DNA of 64,000 nt from Ruania zhangjianzhongii (GCF_008000995.1 NZ_CP042828.1:3028882-3092881); one strand, 5' to 3'. Counted from the first letter of the stretch, positions 21,473-31,069 are shown. A program made the numbers and translations. The notes: generated by a model from the letters alone, not told the origin.

Positions 21473-24400
21473 GCTCGCTCACCTGATCGGCCATCAGGTT
21501 GGTGACGCCGTCAGCGTGCTCCACTGTGCCCCGTACCACCAGGGCCGCGCTGCCGCGCACCACCTTCCGGTACCGCTGCCACAGCCCGGCCGAGCAGATC
21601 ACGTTCAAGATTCCGGTCTCGTCCTCCAGGGACAGGAAGGTCACCCCGGCGGCGGTCGCTGGCCGTTGCCGGTGGGTGACCACCCCGGCCACCCGCACCC
21701 GCCTGCCGGACCCGGCACCGGGCACTTCGGCGACCCGTAGTACTCCCCCGGCGTCCAGGTCGCCGCGGCGGAACTGGGTGGGGAAGGAGTCGGTGGACAC
21801 TCCCGTGGCCCAGACGTCCGCCACGGCAGTGGACACCTGGTCCATTCCCGGCAGGTCCGGTACGTCGGTGCCCACGGCGGTCAGCGGTAGCGGCTCCTGG
21901 ATCCACTCACCCCGCACAGTGCCGCTCTCGGCGGCCAGTGCCCCGGCCAGCCACAACCCTTCCCGGCGCTCATGACCGAGGTCCGCAAGCGCTCCGGCAG
22001 TGGCCAACGCTTCCAGCTGAGCAGCGGACAGCCGCACTCGGCGGGCCAGATCGGCCAGATCGGCCAACGGCGCCTCCGCCCGGGCCTGCACGATCCGCTC
22101 CGCGGTCTTCTCCCCGATACCCCGGACCGGGGCGAGGCCCAGACGGACCGAGAGTGCGCCGTCGTCGGCCCGTTCCACACTGGCCTGTACCTGCGAGGCG
22201 ACCACGCCGGCCCGCTGGACCACCACCCCCCGGCGGCGAGCATCGGCCACCAACGACTGCGGGGAGTAGAACCCCATCGGCTGAGCGGCGAGCAGCCCGG
22301 CATAGAACGCCTCGGGGTGGTGCACCTTGAGCCAGGCGCTGGCATAGACCAGATAGGCGAAGGAGAAGGCGTGCGACTCCGGGAAGCCGAAGTCGGAGAA
22401 CGCCTTGAGCTTGTCGAAGATCTGCTCGGCCACCTCCTCGCTCACCCCGTTGCCGGCCATTCCGTCCAGCAGCCGCTGGTGCAGCGCCTCCATCCGCTCC
22501 ACCGACCGTTTCGACCCCATCGCCCGGCGCAGCTGATCGGCCTCGGCGGCGGAGAAGGAGGCGACGTCGATGGCGATCTGCATCAGCTGCTCCTGGAACA
22601 GCGGCACGCCGAGAGTCTTGGCCAGCGCCGGTTCGAGCAGCGGATGCAGATAGGTCACCGGTGCCCGGCCTCGGCGGCGGTCGATGTAGGGATGCACGGC
22701 GTCCCCCTGAATCGGCCCGGGGCGGATCAGCGCGACCTCCACGACGATGTCGTAGAAGGTGCGCGGGCGCAGCCGCGGCAGCGTGGCCATCTGCGCGCGG
22801 GACTCCACCTGGAACACCCCCACCGTGTCCGCCGCGCAGAGCAGGTCATAGACCAGCGGGTCCTCCTGCGGCAGGGAGTGCAGCCCGAGGGTGATCCCTT
22901 CGACGGACTCGATGGACTCGAATGCCAGCCGCAGCGCGGTGAGCATGCCCAGACCGAGCAGGTCGAACTTCACCAGCCCGGCATCGGCACAGTCGTCCTT
23001 GTCCCACTGCAATACGGTCCGCCCGGGCATGGTGGCCCACTCCACCGGGCAGACGTCGATCACCGGCCGGTCGCAGAGCACCATCCCGCCGGAGTGGATG
23101 CCCAGGTGGCGGGGCAGGCGGAGCATCTGTTCCGCGATCTCGCTCACCTGTTCCGGCGCACCGGTGTCCTCCCCTTCCAGGCTGCCCCAGCGTTCCACGC
23201 TCTTGGACCAGGCATCCTGCTGGCCGGTGTCGTAACCGAAGGCGCGGGCGGCATCCCGGATCGCCGACCTCGGCCGGTAGGAGATCACGTTCGCCACCTG
23301 GGCGGCGTGGGAGCGCCCGTACCGGGTGTACACGTGCTGGATCACCTCCTCCCGGCGGCCGGACTCGATGTCCAGGTCGATGTCCGGTGGTCCGGACCGG
23401 CCCGGGGAGAGGAACCGCTCGAAGAGCATCTGGTGCTGCACCGCGTCCACTGCGGTGATGCCGAGCGCGAAGCAGACTGCGGAGTTCGCTGCTGAGCCCC
23501 GCCCCTGGCAGAGGATGCCCTGCCGGCGGCAGAACTCGACGATCTCGTGCACGATCAGGAAATAGCCGGGGAAGTCCAGGGCGGTGATCACCTCCAGCTC
23601 GTGGGCGATCGTGGCGTAGGCGTCGGCCAGACGAGCCGCCTCCGGTGGGCCGTAGCGCTCCCAGGCGCCGCGCATCGTCAGCTCACGCAGCCAGCTGGCC
23701 TCGGTGTGCCCGGCGGGCACCGGGTAGGGCGGCAGGTTCGGCGCCACCAGGTGCAGGTCGAAGGCGCACTCGGCCGCCAGTGCGGCGCTGGTGGCCACCG
23801 CCTGGGGGTGACGGTGGTGGCGGGCAAGCATCTCTGCCGGGCTGCGCAGGTGTGCTACCCGCGGGGGCAGCCAACCGGCCATCTCCTCCAGAGTGGAACG
23901 GGACCGGACGGCGGCGAGGACATCGGCGAGCTGCTGCTCGGCCGGGGTGGCACAGTGCACAGCGCCGGTGGCCACCAGCGGCAGGCGGGCCGTCCCGGCC
24001 AGATCGGCGAGCGCATCGGCGCGCACCGAGTCCAGCGGGGCGCCGCCGTCGGTGGTCTCCACTGCGACGTTCTCCGCGCCGAACAGGTCGGTGAGCCGGT
24101 CCAGCTCACGCCGGGCAGTGGGCAGGTCGAACTCGCCCGGGTGAGGTTCCAGCGCTCGGCGCACGCTGCCCTTGCGGCAGCCGGTGAGCACCAGCCAGTT
24201 TCCAGCGGCCAGATCGGCCAGCTCGTCCAGCTGGTAGTGGGCCTCCCCCTTACGGCCGCTGGCCAGGTGCGCCCGGGCGATGGCGCGGGACAGTCGCCGG
24301 TAGCCTTCTGGGCCGCGGGCCAGCACCAGCAGGTGGGTGCCGTCGGGGTCGGGCATCCCGGTGGGTCTGGTGGCACTGTCCAGGGTCAGCTCGGCGCCGT

Positions 24401-24590
24401 AGACCGTGGGGATCGCAGCGGCTGCCGCGGCCTCGCAGAACCGGACGACACCGTAGAGACCGTCGTGGTCGGTGATCGCGACAGCGGACAGCCCGAGACG
24501 CACTGCCTCGAGGACGAGCTCTTCGGGCTGGCTGGCGCCGTCCAGGAAGCTGAACGCCGAGTGGGCGTGCAGTTCGGCGTATGCGGTCAT
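21432..24590 (-). CDS. dnaE2: Error-prone DNA polymerase III alpha subunit DnaE2 (ImuC)
   Basis: From ATG 24590 (GAGGAG 6 nt upstream) the product is 1052 aa. Domains in order: PHP (ELHAHSAFSFLDGAS, ITDHDGLYG), palm with catalytic aspartates in PPDIDLDIESGRREEV, the thumb/fingers region PRHLGIHSGGMVL, helix-hairpin-helix GIGEKTAERIVQAR, and a C-terminal OB fold (VRVAGVVTHRQRPAT). It is the translesion polymerase of the mycobacterial-type mutasome, working with ImuA and ImuB, here encoded 9 kb away. An SOS box lies 28 bp upstream. Confidence 0.96.
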   Translation of the reverse strand: MTAYAELHAHSAFSFLDGASQPEELVLEAVRLGLSAVAITDHDGLYGVVRFCEAAAAAAIPTVYGAELTLDSATRPTGMPDPDGTHLLVLARGPEGYRRLSRAIARAHLASGRKGEAHYQLDELADLAAGNWLVLTGCRKGSVRRALEPHPGEFDLPTARRELDRLTDLFGAENVAVETTDGGAPLDSVRADALADLAGTARLPLVATGAVHCATPAEQQLADVLAAVRSRSTLEEMAGWLPPRVAHLRSPAEMLARHHRHPQAVATSAALAAECAFDLHLVAPNLPPYPVPAGHTEASWLRELTMRGAWERYGPPEAARLADAYATIAHELEVITALDFPGYFLIVHEIVEFCRRQGILCQGRGSAANSAVCFALGITAVDAVQHQMLFERFLSPGRSGPPDIDLDIESGRREEVIQHVYTRYGRSHAAQVANVISYRPRSAIRDAARAFGYDTGQQDAWSKSVERWGSLEGEDTGAPEQVSEIAEQMLRLPRHLGIHSGGMVLCDRPVIDVCPVEWATMPGRTVLQWDKDDCADAGLVKFDLLGLGMLTALRLAFESIESVEGITLGLHSLPQEDPLVYDLLCAADTVGVFQVESRAQMATLPRLRPRTFYDIVVEVALIRPGPIQGDAVHPYIDRRRGRAPVTYLHPLLEPALAKTLGVPLFQEQLMQIAIDVASFSAAEADQLRRAMGSKRSVERMEALHQRLLDGMAGNGVSEEVAEQIFDKLKAFSDFGFPESHAFSFAYLVYASAWLKVHHPEAFYAGLLAAQPMGFYSPQSLVADARRRGVVVQRAGVVASQVQASVERADDGALSVRLGLAPVRGIGEKTAERIVQARAEAPLADLADLARRVRLSAAQLEALATAGALADLGHERREGLWLAGALAAESGTVRGEWIQEPLPLTAVGTDVPDLPGMDQVSTAVADVWATGVSTDSFPTQFRRGDLDAGGVLRVAEVPGAGSGRRVRVAGVVTHRQRPATAAGVTFLSLEDETGILNVICSAGLWQRYRKVVRGSAALVVRGTVEHADGVTNLMADQVSELSLRVASRSRDFR

Positions 24591-24617
24591 CGCACGCTCC
24601 TCACTCCCACCGATTGA

Positions 24618-24633
24618 TCGAACATGCGTTCCA
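24618..24633. promoter_or_regulatory. LexA (SOS) box of dnaE2
   Basis: TCGAACATGCGTTCCA matches the actinobacterial LexA palindrome TCGAAC-N4-GTTCGA with one mismatch. It lies 28 bp upstream of the dnaE2 start. Confidence 0.85.
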
Positions 24634-24790
24634 TCGTAGCTCTCGGATCCGACACTCGCCAACCGCCGCGCACCGTCTCGGGTGAGCAGCAAGCACGCTC
24701 CGGCCCGTGGCGGCTATGCTGGGTCCAGCGTCGCGTGCCGGTGACAACCGACTGTCAGGCATGGAGGCGCCGGATACGAAGGAGGACGAC

Positions 24791-24826
24791 ATGTTCATGT
24801 CACCCCCTTCGCCCTCACGTGACTGA
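24791..24826 (+). CDS. Possible 11-codon leader ORF before the hemerythrin gene
   Basis: AAGGAGG at 24779-24785 stands 5 nt before ATG 24791, the best ribosome site of the area. The frame encodes MFMSPPSPSRD and stops at TGA 24824-24826, overlapping the GTG at 24819 that opens the hemerythrin frame. Either it is a coupling leader peptide, or a single indel separates the true start from the hemerythrin frame. Confidence 0.45.
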   Translation: MFMSPPSPSRD

Positions 24827-25289
24827 GGGCGAGAAGACCAGGCTGATTGCCTGGAGCCACGAGATGCGCACCGTGCACGAACGGCTGCGCGAGGCGCTGC
24901 GCCTCACCCGCGCCGCGCTGGACGAAGGAACTGACGCGGAGCCGGCCACCCGGGATCTGCTGCTGTTCTGCCATGGGTTCTGCACGGCGCTCGATGGCCA
25001 CCACCAGGCGGAGGACCGGCACCTGTTTCCGGCCATCGCCGAGCAGTATCCCCACCTGCGGGACACGCTGCGCTACCTCACCCAGGACCACTCGATGATC
25101 GCGCACCTGATCAGCGGCCTGAACGAGAGCGTGGCCCGTGCTGCCTCCCCCGACGAGCTCAACCGACATCTCGAGGGGATCGCCGCGATCATGGAGTCCC
25201 ACTTCCGGTACGAGGAGCGCCAACTGCTCCAGGTGTTGGAGACCCTTGCGCTGGAGGCGAGCGTCGAGGAGGCGCTGGGGCCACTATGA
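24819..25289 (+). CDS. Hemerythrin-like domain protein
   Basis: 156 aa from GTG 24819. The four-helix bundle shows spaced His/Glu ligands: SHEMRTVHERL, FCHGFCTALDGHHQAEDRHLFP, LTQDHSMIAHLI and SHFRYEERQL. It ends EEALGPL, as many actinobacterial homologues do. These proteins bind a di-iron centre and have been linked to oxygen, NO or redox sensing. Translation probably depends on the small overlapping ORF upstream. Confidence 0.88.
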   Translation: MTEGEKTRLIAWSHEMRTVHERLREALRLTRAALDEGTDAEPATRDLLLFCHGFCTALDGHHQAEDRHLFPAIAEQYPHLRDTLRYLTQDHSMIAHLISGLNESVARAASPDELNRHLEGIAAIMESHFRYEERQLLQVLETLALEASVEEALGPL

Positions 25290-25292
25290 ACC

Positions 25293-25345
25293 GGTCACCC
25301 ACCTTGCAGAACCGGTCACCACCCCGCTGGAGCCGGTCGCCCAGG
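25293..25345. repeat. Three short direct repeats after the hemerythrin gene
   Basis: GAACCGGTCACC occurs at about 25293 and 25313 with a diverged third copy GAGCCGGTCGCC at about 25333, spaced about 20 bp. They lie in the 79-bp gap between the convergent hemerythrin and uxuA genes. No function can be assigned. Confidence 0.5.
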
Positions 25346-25368
25346 CGGTGTGCGCCGGCTCAGCGGGT

Positions 25369-26418
25369 TCACCGTCCGTTGACGTCCAGCTCGAGCGCGT
25401 TGAACAGTCCCGTCAGGTAGCCGAGGGCATGGGCACGTCCTCGGCTGCAGAAGGCGGCCGTGGACGTGTCCGCCCAGGTGTCGGCGTCGCCGAGCATCGC
25501 CGGCACATGGTCATCGATCAAGAATCCGTCGAAGCCGCGCTGCACCAGTCGGCGGACCACGGCCGCCGGGTTGTAGTTTCCCTCACCGAGAAAGCTCTCC
25601 GCGAACCGGGGCACCGTGCCCTGCACGTCCCGGAAGTGCACATAGGCGATCCGCCCTCTCGGGCCGAAGTAGTCGATCACCGTGTTCACACTGCGCTCGC
25701 CGTCCATCTCGGAGACGGACCCGAGGCACAGGTTCAGCGCCCACGCGGGACTGTCCTCGGCGATCTGGTGAGCCTTCATCAGACCTTCCGGGCTGGACAT
25801 GATCCGGGCGAACCCACCGAGCGGCACGTCGATCGGCGGGTCGTCCGGGTGCAGGGCAAGCCGCACGCCGGCACCTTCTGCCACAGGCAGCACCGCACGC
25901 AGGAAGTACTCGTAGTTCTGCCACATCTGCTCGGCGTCGACGAGCGCCTGCTCGGCAGCGTCCGCGGGGGTGAGTTTGTACCCGGCCAGCTTGTTGCCCT
26001 CACCGATTCGGTCGATATCGAACGCGGTCACCAGGGCTCCGCCGCGTCCGCGGGCCCGCAGGTCCGTGCGCCACACGTAGCCGGGGATGAAGTGATGGCC
26101 CAACGTCGAGATCCCGGCGTCCGCCATGTTCTGGATGGTGCGGCAGTAGTTCTCCAGTTGTTCATCCCGCCCCGGCTCTCCGCGCAACACCTTGTCCCAG
26201 TGCAGGTACGGCACGTTCTCGATCGCTTCGAGCCGCAGACCCGCGTCCTCGCAGCGCTGCCGCAGCGCGGAGAGTTCGTCCAGGCGCCAGTAGCCTACCG
26301 AGTCGTCAAGATTGGTCGGTGTGTGCAGGTGCACACTTTCCAGTCCGAGCTGCTGGGCGAAGGTGATCACGTCCTCGTCCAGTGCCTCAATGTGCCCGAG
26401 CGCCAACCGGATGGTCAT
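25369..26418 (-). CDS. uxuA: Mannonate dehydratase
   Basis: 349 aa from ATG 26418. The xylose-isomerase-like TIM barrel has MTIRLALGHIEALDEDVITF, RLEAIENVPYLHWDKVLRGEPGRDEQ, ALHPDDPPIDVPLGGFARI, NLCLGSVSEM and AYVHFRDVQGTVPRF, all characteristic of UxuA (D-mannonate to 2-keto-3-deoxygluconate, Mn2+-dependent). It is second in a two-gene leftward operon, 28 bp after an SDR that could be the mannonate oxidoreductase. Confidence 0.88.
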   Translation of the reverse strand: MTIRLALGHIEALDEDVITFAQQLGLESVHLHTPTNLDDSVGYWRLDELSALRQRCEDAGLRLEAIENVPYLHWDKVLRGEPGRDEQLENYCRTIQNMADAGISTLGHHFIPGYVWRTDLRARGRGGALVTAFDIDRIGEGNKLAGYKLTPADAAEQALVDAEQMWQNYEYFLRAVLPVAEGAGVRLALHPDDPPIDVPLGGFARIMSSPEGLMKAHQIAEDSPAWALNLCLGSVSEMDGERSVNTVIDYFGPRGRIAYVHFRDVQGTVPRFAESFLGEGNYNPAAVVRRLVQRGFDGFLIDDHVPAMLGDADTWADTSTAAFCSRGRAHALGYLTGLFNALELDVNGR

Positions 26419-26446
26419 CGATCTACTCCTCTGCTCACGGTGCGGT

Positions 26447-27241
26447 TCATTCCGGCAGCACCACCGGTACGGAAGCCAACAGACCGCCGTCGACCCGGTG
26501 CTCGGCACCGGTGATGAAGGACGCCCCATCCCCCGCGAGGAAGGCGACCAGCTCGGCAACCTCGGCAGGCTGGCCCACCCGGCCAAGCGGATGTCCCCCG
26601 CCCCAGCCGGCGATCACCTCATCGGCACTGTGGTCGCCCTTGTGCAGGTCCGCCGACCAGCGCAGCATCGGCGTGTCCACGGACCCGGGGCAGACCACGT
26701 TCACGCGGATGTTGTCCGAAGCGTGGTCGATCGCCATCGCCTTGGTCAGGGCGACGATGCCGCCCTTGGAAGCGGCATAGGCAGCGACGCCGTGCTGGGC
26801 GACGTAGGCCTGCACCGAGGAGACGTTCACGATCGACCCGCCCCCGCGGGCACGCAGGTGCGCGACGGCGAACCGGGAGAGCAGGTAGATGGACTTGAGG
26901 TTGACCTCCAGCACAGCGTCCCAGACGTCCTCGGGAGTGTCCTCCACGGTCCCGTAGCGCTGAATTCCGGCCGAGTTGACGACGATGTCCAGGCCGCCGT
27001 ACTCCGCTACCGTGTCGGCAACGAACCGCTCTGCCTGGTGGGCGTCCGTCAGGTCGATGTGCAGGCCCCGCACCTGAAGCCCGCGCTCGCGTAGTTCCTC
27101 CGCGGTGGCGCGGACCTGATCCGCGTCGATCCCGCAGAATCCGACCGCCGCACCGCGGCTCGCGAGATGCTCGACCACTGCTCGGCCGATACCGGACGCA
27201 CCACCGGCCACCAGGGCCACCTTGCCGTCGAACTGTGCCAT
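26447..27241 (-). CDS. SDR-family oxidoreductase, possibly mannonate/fructuronate reductase
   Basis: 264 aa from ATG 27241 (GAGGA 8 nt upstream; ATG 27250 is less well spaced). GGASGIG, NSAGIQ, NVSSVQAY, AAYAASKGG and a final VDGGLLAS mark a classical SDR. Encoded just before uxuA, it may reduce fructuronate to mannonate in place of the usual UxuB; this is inference from context. No uronate isomerase or transporter is nearby. Confidence 0.88.
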   Translation of the reverse strand: MAQFDGKVALVAGGASGIGRAVVEHLASRGAAVGFCGIDADQVRATAEELRERGLQVRGLHIDLTDAHQAERFVADTVAEYGGLDIVVNSAGIQRYGTVEDTPEDVWDAVLEVNLKSIYLLSRFAVAHLRARGGGSIVNVSSVQAYVAQHGVAAYAASKGGIVALTKAMAIDHASDNIRVNVVCPGSVDTPMLRWSADLHKGDHSADEVIAGWGGGHPLGRVGQPAEVAELVAFLAGDGASFITGAEHRVDGGLLASVPVVLPE

Positions 27242-27504
27242 GAGAACCATCCTCGGTCGTACCTCCAGGGCGAACACTGATGCTAGCGGCTGGCCTCGCT
27301 GAGACGTCTGACCCCGGGCTGCCGTGCCCTGAACTGCTGGCGCGAGCCCACTCCCGCGGCACAGATGGGGCGCTGTCGCGATCACGCGTCGTGACGAATC
27401 CGCCGTCTCCTGGAGCGAACCACCAGCACGACGGCGGAGGTCAGGTTTTCGTTGAAATCTTGCGGTTCGTATGGGATGTCAGTGGTCCGTGCTTGACTGA
27501 TTTC

Positions 27505-29310
27505 ATGGTCGCACAGCCGCTCCCCCTCACCCCGGGTCACCGCCTGGGAGAGGGCAGTGTGCTGTCAGACCTGCGAGCGATCGACGCGGGGATCGACCGC
27601 TCGTTGTTGACCAGGGCCGAGGTGCTCATCGAGTGGGTGGAAGAGAACGAGGTTCCTGCCGAGCCAGACCGTTGGGGAGCAGCGTTGGACGTCGGTCCCG
27701 AGGCTCGCAGCAGCACCCACGGCGACGGCAGCGGCGACGGCAGCGGCAGCGGCAGCGAAGCCTCGGAGCCAAACTGTGATGAGCTGGGGCCGCGGCGCCT
27801 GCGCCGCGACCTGGACGGTCTCCTGGTCTCGCGACCGGTGGCGATCGCCGGTGAGGGTGCGCCGATGGTCTCCGACCTGGCGTTGGTGGACCTTGCGGCC
27901 ACGCTGCGCCGCGGTGTGGTCTCGGCGACCCGGCTGGTCGGTGGGGTCTGCGAGCTCGCCTACCGTCTGCCCCTCATCTGGTCTCGGTGCCGTGGCGAAG
28001 GGGTGGCGTTGTGGCGAGCACTGCGGGTGGCGGAGAAGACCACACTCCTCCCCTGGGCTGCCGCTGCGGAGCTCGATGCCGAACTCGTCAGCGTGCTCGG
28101 GTCCTGCTCCTGGGCGCAGGTAGACCGCTGCGTGCAGGCAGCCCTGGCCCGGCACACTCCCGAGCCCGAGGAAGCGGCGGAGTCCACGCCTGACGACGAT
28201 GACGACAGGTCCGACGATGACGACGAGGCCAGCGACACCGGTACGGACCCCGCCGCCGCGGACGACCCGCGTGATGTACAGGTCCACCTGGGCGACGCCG
28301 GCACCGACCCAAGGATGCTGGGTGCCGGCGGTATCGGGCTGACCGGAATCGACGGGCTCCTCGACGACGCTGATGCGCTCGATGTCGAGCATGCGATCCG
28401 GGATCTGGCTGAGCAGCTGGCGCGGGCGGGGTCGACGGAATCGTTGGGGGTGCGGCGGGCGAAGGCGTTGGGGATGCTCGCCCGCGGTGAGGTGGCGCTA
28501 CCGGTCGGCGACCCGCCCAGCGCCACCAGCACCGAGGGCACCGGCCAGACCGAGCAGCCCGGCCAGACCGAGCAGCCCGGCCAGGGTGCGGCGTTTGGCC
28601 TACCCGCGGCCCCCGGAACGCCTACCGGCCCGGGCGGTACCGGCCCGGGCGGTACGGGCCCGATCGGTACTGTGCCGGTTGCGCCGGGTTCGCGTCGGCA
28701 GGTGCTGCTGGTGCTGCACCTGAGCGAGAACGCGATCGGTGGCCTGGAGCGGGTGGGACGGTGTGAGAACACCCTCGCCCCAGTCAGTGTGGACCAGATC
28801 AAGGCCTGGTGCGCCGGAGCCAAGGTCAAGGTCCAGCCCGTCCTGGATATCGCCGACCACCACCCCGTAGGCACCTACGAGATCCCCGACCGGATCCGAG
28901 CCCAAGTCTCCTACCGCGACACCGAGTGCATCTTCCCGCACTGCCACACCCCGGTACGCTCCTGCGACCTGGACCACGTCACCCCCTACCCCCAGGGTCC
29001 GACCTGCGCCTGCAACCTCGCGCCGTTATGCCGCCGCCATCACCGGGTCAAGACCGCCCGCCGCTGGGCCTACGTGATGGTCCACCCCGGCAGCTACTAC
29101 TGGCACGCCCCGTCAGGAGCCACCTACCTCGTCGATGCCCACGGCACCCACCTCCTCCCCGACCTCACCGAAGAAGGCGCCGCCAACCGCTACCGACACC
29201 GCTGCCCCAGCGAACTCGCCGGGCAACGACCTACTAGTACGGGTGTGCCGCGAGGCACAGTGAACCTGCGGACAAAGCCGCCACCGGAACCTGATCCGCC
29301 CCCGTTCTGA
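27505..29310 (+). CDS. DUF222 / HNH endonuclease-domain protein (13E12-repeat type)
   Basis: About 601 aa from ATG 27505. The DUF222 region spans roughly residues 100-420 (LVDLAATLRRGVVSATRLVGG, AELDAELVSVLGSCSWAQVDRCV). The C-terminal HNH nuclease has CIFPHCHTPVRSCDLDHVTPYPQG, CNLAPLCRRHHRVKTARRW. Two low-complexity linkers stand out: an acidic stretch of Asp around residues 230-245 and a Gly/Pro/Thr segment with repeats QTEQPG and GPGGT. Such proteins occur in many copies in actinobacterial genomes; their role is unproven. The start is uncertain, as the frame is open upstream to 27280. Confidence 0.85.
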   Translation: MVAQPLPLTPGHRLGEGSVLSDLRAIDAGIDRSLLTRAEVLIEWVEENEVPAEPDRWGAALDVGPEARSSTHGDGSGDGSGSGSEASEPNCDELGPRRLRRDLDGLLVSRPVAIAGEGAPMVSDLALVDLAATLRRGVVSATRLVGGVCELAYRLPLIWSRCRGEGVALWRALRVAEKTTLLPWAAAAELDAELVSVLGSCSWAQVDRCVQAALARHTPEPEEAAESTPDDDDDRSDDDDEASDTGTDPAAADDPRDVQVHLGDAGTDPRMLGAGGIGLTGIDGLLDDADALDVEHAIRDLAEQLARAGSTESLGVRRAKALGMLARGEVALPVGDPPSATSTEGTGQTEQPGQTEQPGQGAAFGLPAAPGTPTGPGGTGPGGTGPIGTVPVAPGSRRQVLLVLHLSENAIGGLERVGRCENTLAPVSVDQIKAWCAGAKVKVQPVLDIADHHPVGTYEIPDRIRAQVSYRDTECIFPHCHTPVRSCDLDHVTPYPQGPTCACNLAPLCRRHHRVKTARRWAYVMVHPGSYYWHAPSGATYLVDAHGTHLLPDLTEEGAANRYRHRCPSELAGQRPTSTGVPRGTVNLRTKPPPEPDPPPF

Positions 29311-29340
29311 CCCACTCCGGCAACGGGCTACCGTGGACAG

Positions 29341-30042
29341 GTGCCCCACACCTCCCCCACGCCCTTACCCGGCGGCGCGCTGTTCGACCTGGACGGCACG
29401 CTGATCGACAGCGAGCCGCAGTGGCAGATTGCCCAGACTCGACTCGCCGAGAATGCCGGAGTCACCTGGATGGAAGCGGACTTCCGCGCCACGATCGGTC
29501 AACCGATGCCCCGGTGGGCGAGCATTCTTTCCGACCGCGGAGTCCCGGGCACCATCGAGGAGATCATCGGCGACGCCGTGGAGTTCGTCACCGAACAGAT
29601 CCGCACCCGGATGCCCTGGCTGCCCGGCGCCCGAGAGCTGCTCACCAGCGTTGCCGCAGCTGGCGTGCCGTGTGCTCTGGTCACCAATAACGCTGCCGCG
29701 AGCGCCACGCTGGTGGCTGAAGCCGCCGGGGTCTTCGGGGCCGTGGTCTCCTCCGCGGACGTGACCGACCCCAAACCACATCCGGAGCCCTATCTGAGGG
29801 CTGCGGACCAGCTCGGTGTGGACCCCAGGCGAAGCATCGCCTTCGAGGACTCGACTGCCGGCGCCACCAGCGCTCACCGGGCCGGGATGCCGGTGTGGTT
29901 CCTCGCCGGCCACACATCCGACCCGCAAGTCCCGGTGGCCCGCAGGCTCACCTCACTGACCGAGGTGAGCGTCGACGATGTGCTCGCCGCTCTGCTCGAG
30001 GATCGGTCCGGGACGGCGACGGCGGTTCCTGGCGATCGCTAA
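29341..30042 (+). CDS. HAD-superfamily hydrolase, beta-phosphoglucomutase/phosphatase subgroup
   Basis: 233 aa. HAD motif I is LFDLDGTLIDSEPQW (two catalytic Asp), the cap helix follows, motif II is LVTNNAAAS, motif III K is in VTDPKPHPEPYL and motif IV is SIAFEDSTAG. It acts as a sugar-phosphate phosphatase or mutase. GTG 29341 lies 6 nt after TACCGT (29329-29334), again leaderless. The last 95 bp overlap the convergent metallo-hydrolase gene, adding a tail past the usual family end. Confidence 0.9.
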   Translation: MPHTSPTPLPGGALFDLDGTLIDSEPQWQIAQTRLAENAGVTWMEADFRATIGQPMPRWASILSDRGVPGTIEEIIGDAVEFVTEQIRTRMPWLPGARELLTSVAAAGVPCALVTNNAAASATLVAEAAGVFGAVVSSADVTDPKPHPEPYLRAADQLGVDPRRSIAFEDSTAGATSAHRAGMPVWFLAGHTSDPQVPVARRLTSLTEVSVDDVLAALLEDRSGTATAVPGDR

Positions 30043-30955
30043 GCGGCTGGACCGCTGCGTGGTCGTGGGTCGGGACCACGGTGACCGTCTGGCTGGCCAG
30101 ATGCAGGCGGTGCAGCATCCGGAAGGTCGCTTCTCGGTCGTGATCGACGAAGTTGCCAGGAAAGCTGGCCTTCTGCCGAATCTTCTCGATCTGCAGACTG
30201 TGCCAGGCGGCGTCCCCCGCCAACAGCACGCGACCGCTACGCGTCTGGGCGAGGATGCCGATGCTTCCCGGCGTGTGTCCGGCGAGGTCCACCAGCACCA
30301 CGGTGCCGTCACCGAACAGATCGTGGCTCGCGGTGAAGGTCAGCACCGGCGGCCCATCGAGATCGAACTCGACGATGGAGCGGTCTCGCAACGCATCGCG
30401 CACCCCACCGGCTGGTGCGACCGGACCAGAGTTGATCCACTGGTGCTCGATTCGGTGCAGGTACACAGGTAACCCCGGCAGGTCCAGCACACCGCAGACG
30501 TGATCCCAGTGCGCGTGAGTAGGTAGAGCGAAGTCGAGAGCGCCCGCGCCCGCCTGGTGCAAGGCCGTCAGTGTCGGCACCGGGCGTGGGCGCGGGCGCA
30601 CCACCATCTGCAACACCCTCGGAAGCTCAGCGATCGCTCGTTCTTCGACATCGAGGCAGACACCGGGGTCGACGATGAATCGAGCCTGCGGATGCTCGAT
30701 CACGAATGCGGTCAGGGCGCTACCGACCCGGCGCGGCATGAACGTCCCCTCCACCGCCGCCGCCGTGGGGATCGCCCGCGACACCTGGGCAAGAGCACGC
30801 ACCGACACCGTGCCATCGGCCTCGGGTAGCCCGGCATCGGCGATCGATGCCAGGAGCCTGCGATCCGGCCTACGCGGCAGGATGGCGCCACGCAGCATCC
30901 CGGCTGCCGCACTCCCACATTCGAGCACGCTCAGTTGCTTCACCGGATCTGGCAT
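29948..30955 (-). CDS. Metallo-beta-lactamase-fold hydrolase
   Basis: 335 aa. Zinc-binding motif THAHWDHVCG, the later LAGHTPGSIGIL and LLAGDAAWHS, and THDHAAV mark an MBL hydrolase of the AHL-lactonase-like group. The N-terminal 70 residues hold LAQVSRAIPTAAAVEGTFMPRR. The C-terminal ~35 residues are Arg/Pro/Ser-rich and overlap the HAD gene. It is divergent from merR and has a promoter with a 19-bp spacer covering the MerR palindrome, so it is the probable MerR target. The substrate is unknown. Confidence 0.88.
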   Translation of the reverse strand: MPDPVKQLSVLECGSAAAGMLRGAILPRRPDRRLLASIADAGLPEADGTVSVRALAQVSRAIPTAAAVEGTFMPRRVGSALTAFVIEHPQARFIVDPGVCLDVEERAIAELPRVLQMVVRPRPRPVPTLTALHQAGAGALDFALPTHAHWDHVCGVLDLPGLPVYLHRIEHQWINSGPVAPAGGVRDALRDRSIVEFDLDGPPVLTFTASHDLFGDGTVVLVDLAGHTPGSIGILAQTRSGRVLLAGDAAWHSLQIEKIRQKASFPGNFVDHDREATFRMLHRLHLASQTVTVVPTHDHAAVQPLSDRQEPPSPSRTDPRAERRAHRRRSPRSVR

Positions 30956-31029
30956 GACAGCACCTTCGTTCTGTGATCGTCCATGCAGTGATGGCCGCGA
31001 CCGGCCTGCAGATCACCGCCTGCCGTGGC

Positions 31030-31060
31030 ACGGTAAAACTTCAGGTGGACCTGAAGTAAA
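31030..31060 (-). promoter_or_regulatory. MerR-type promoter of the metallo-hydrolase gene, with palindromic operator
   Basis: Leftward -35 TTTACT (31060-31055) and -10 TACCGT (31035-31030) are 19 bp apart, the overlong spacer typical of MerR activation. A perfect 20-bp palindrome, ACTTCAGGT-GG-ACCTGAAGT, occupies 31038-31057, almost exactly the spacer. It also lies 13 bp upstream of merR, allowing autoregulation. Confidence 0.8.
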
Positions 31061-31069
31061 GGTGCAAGC

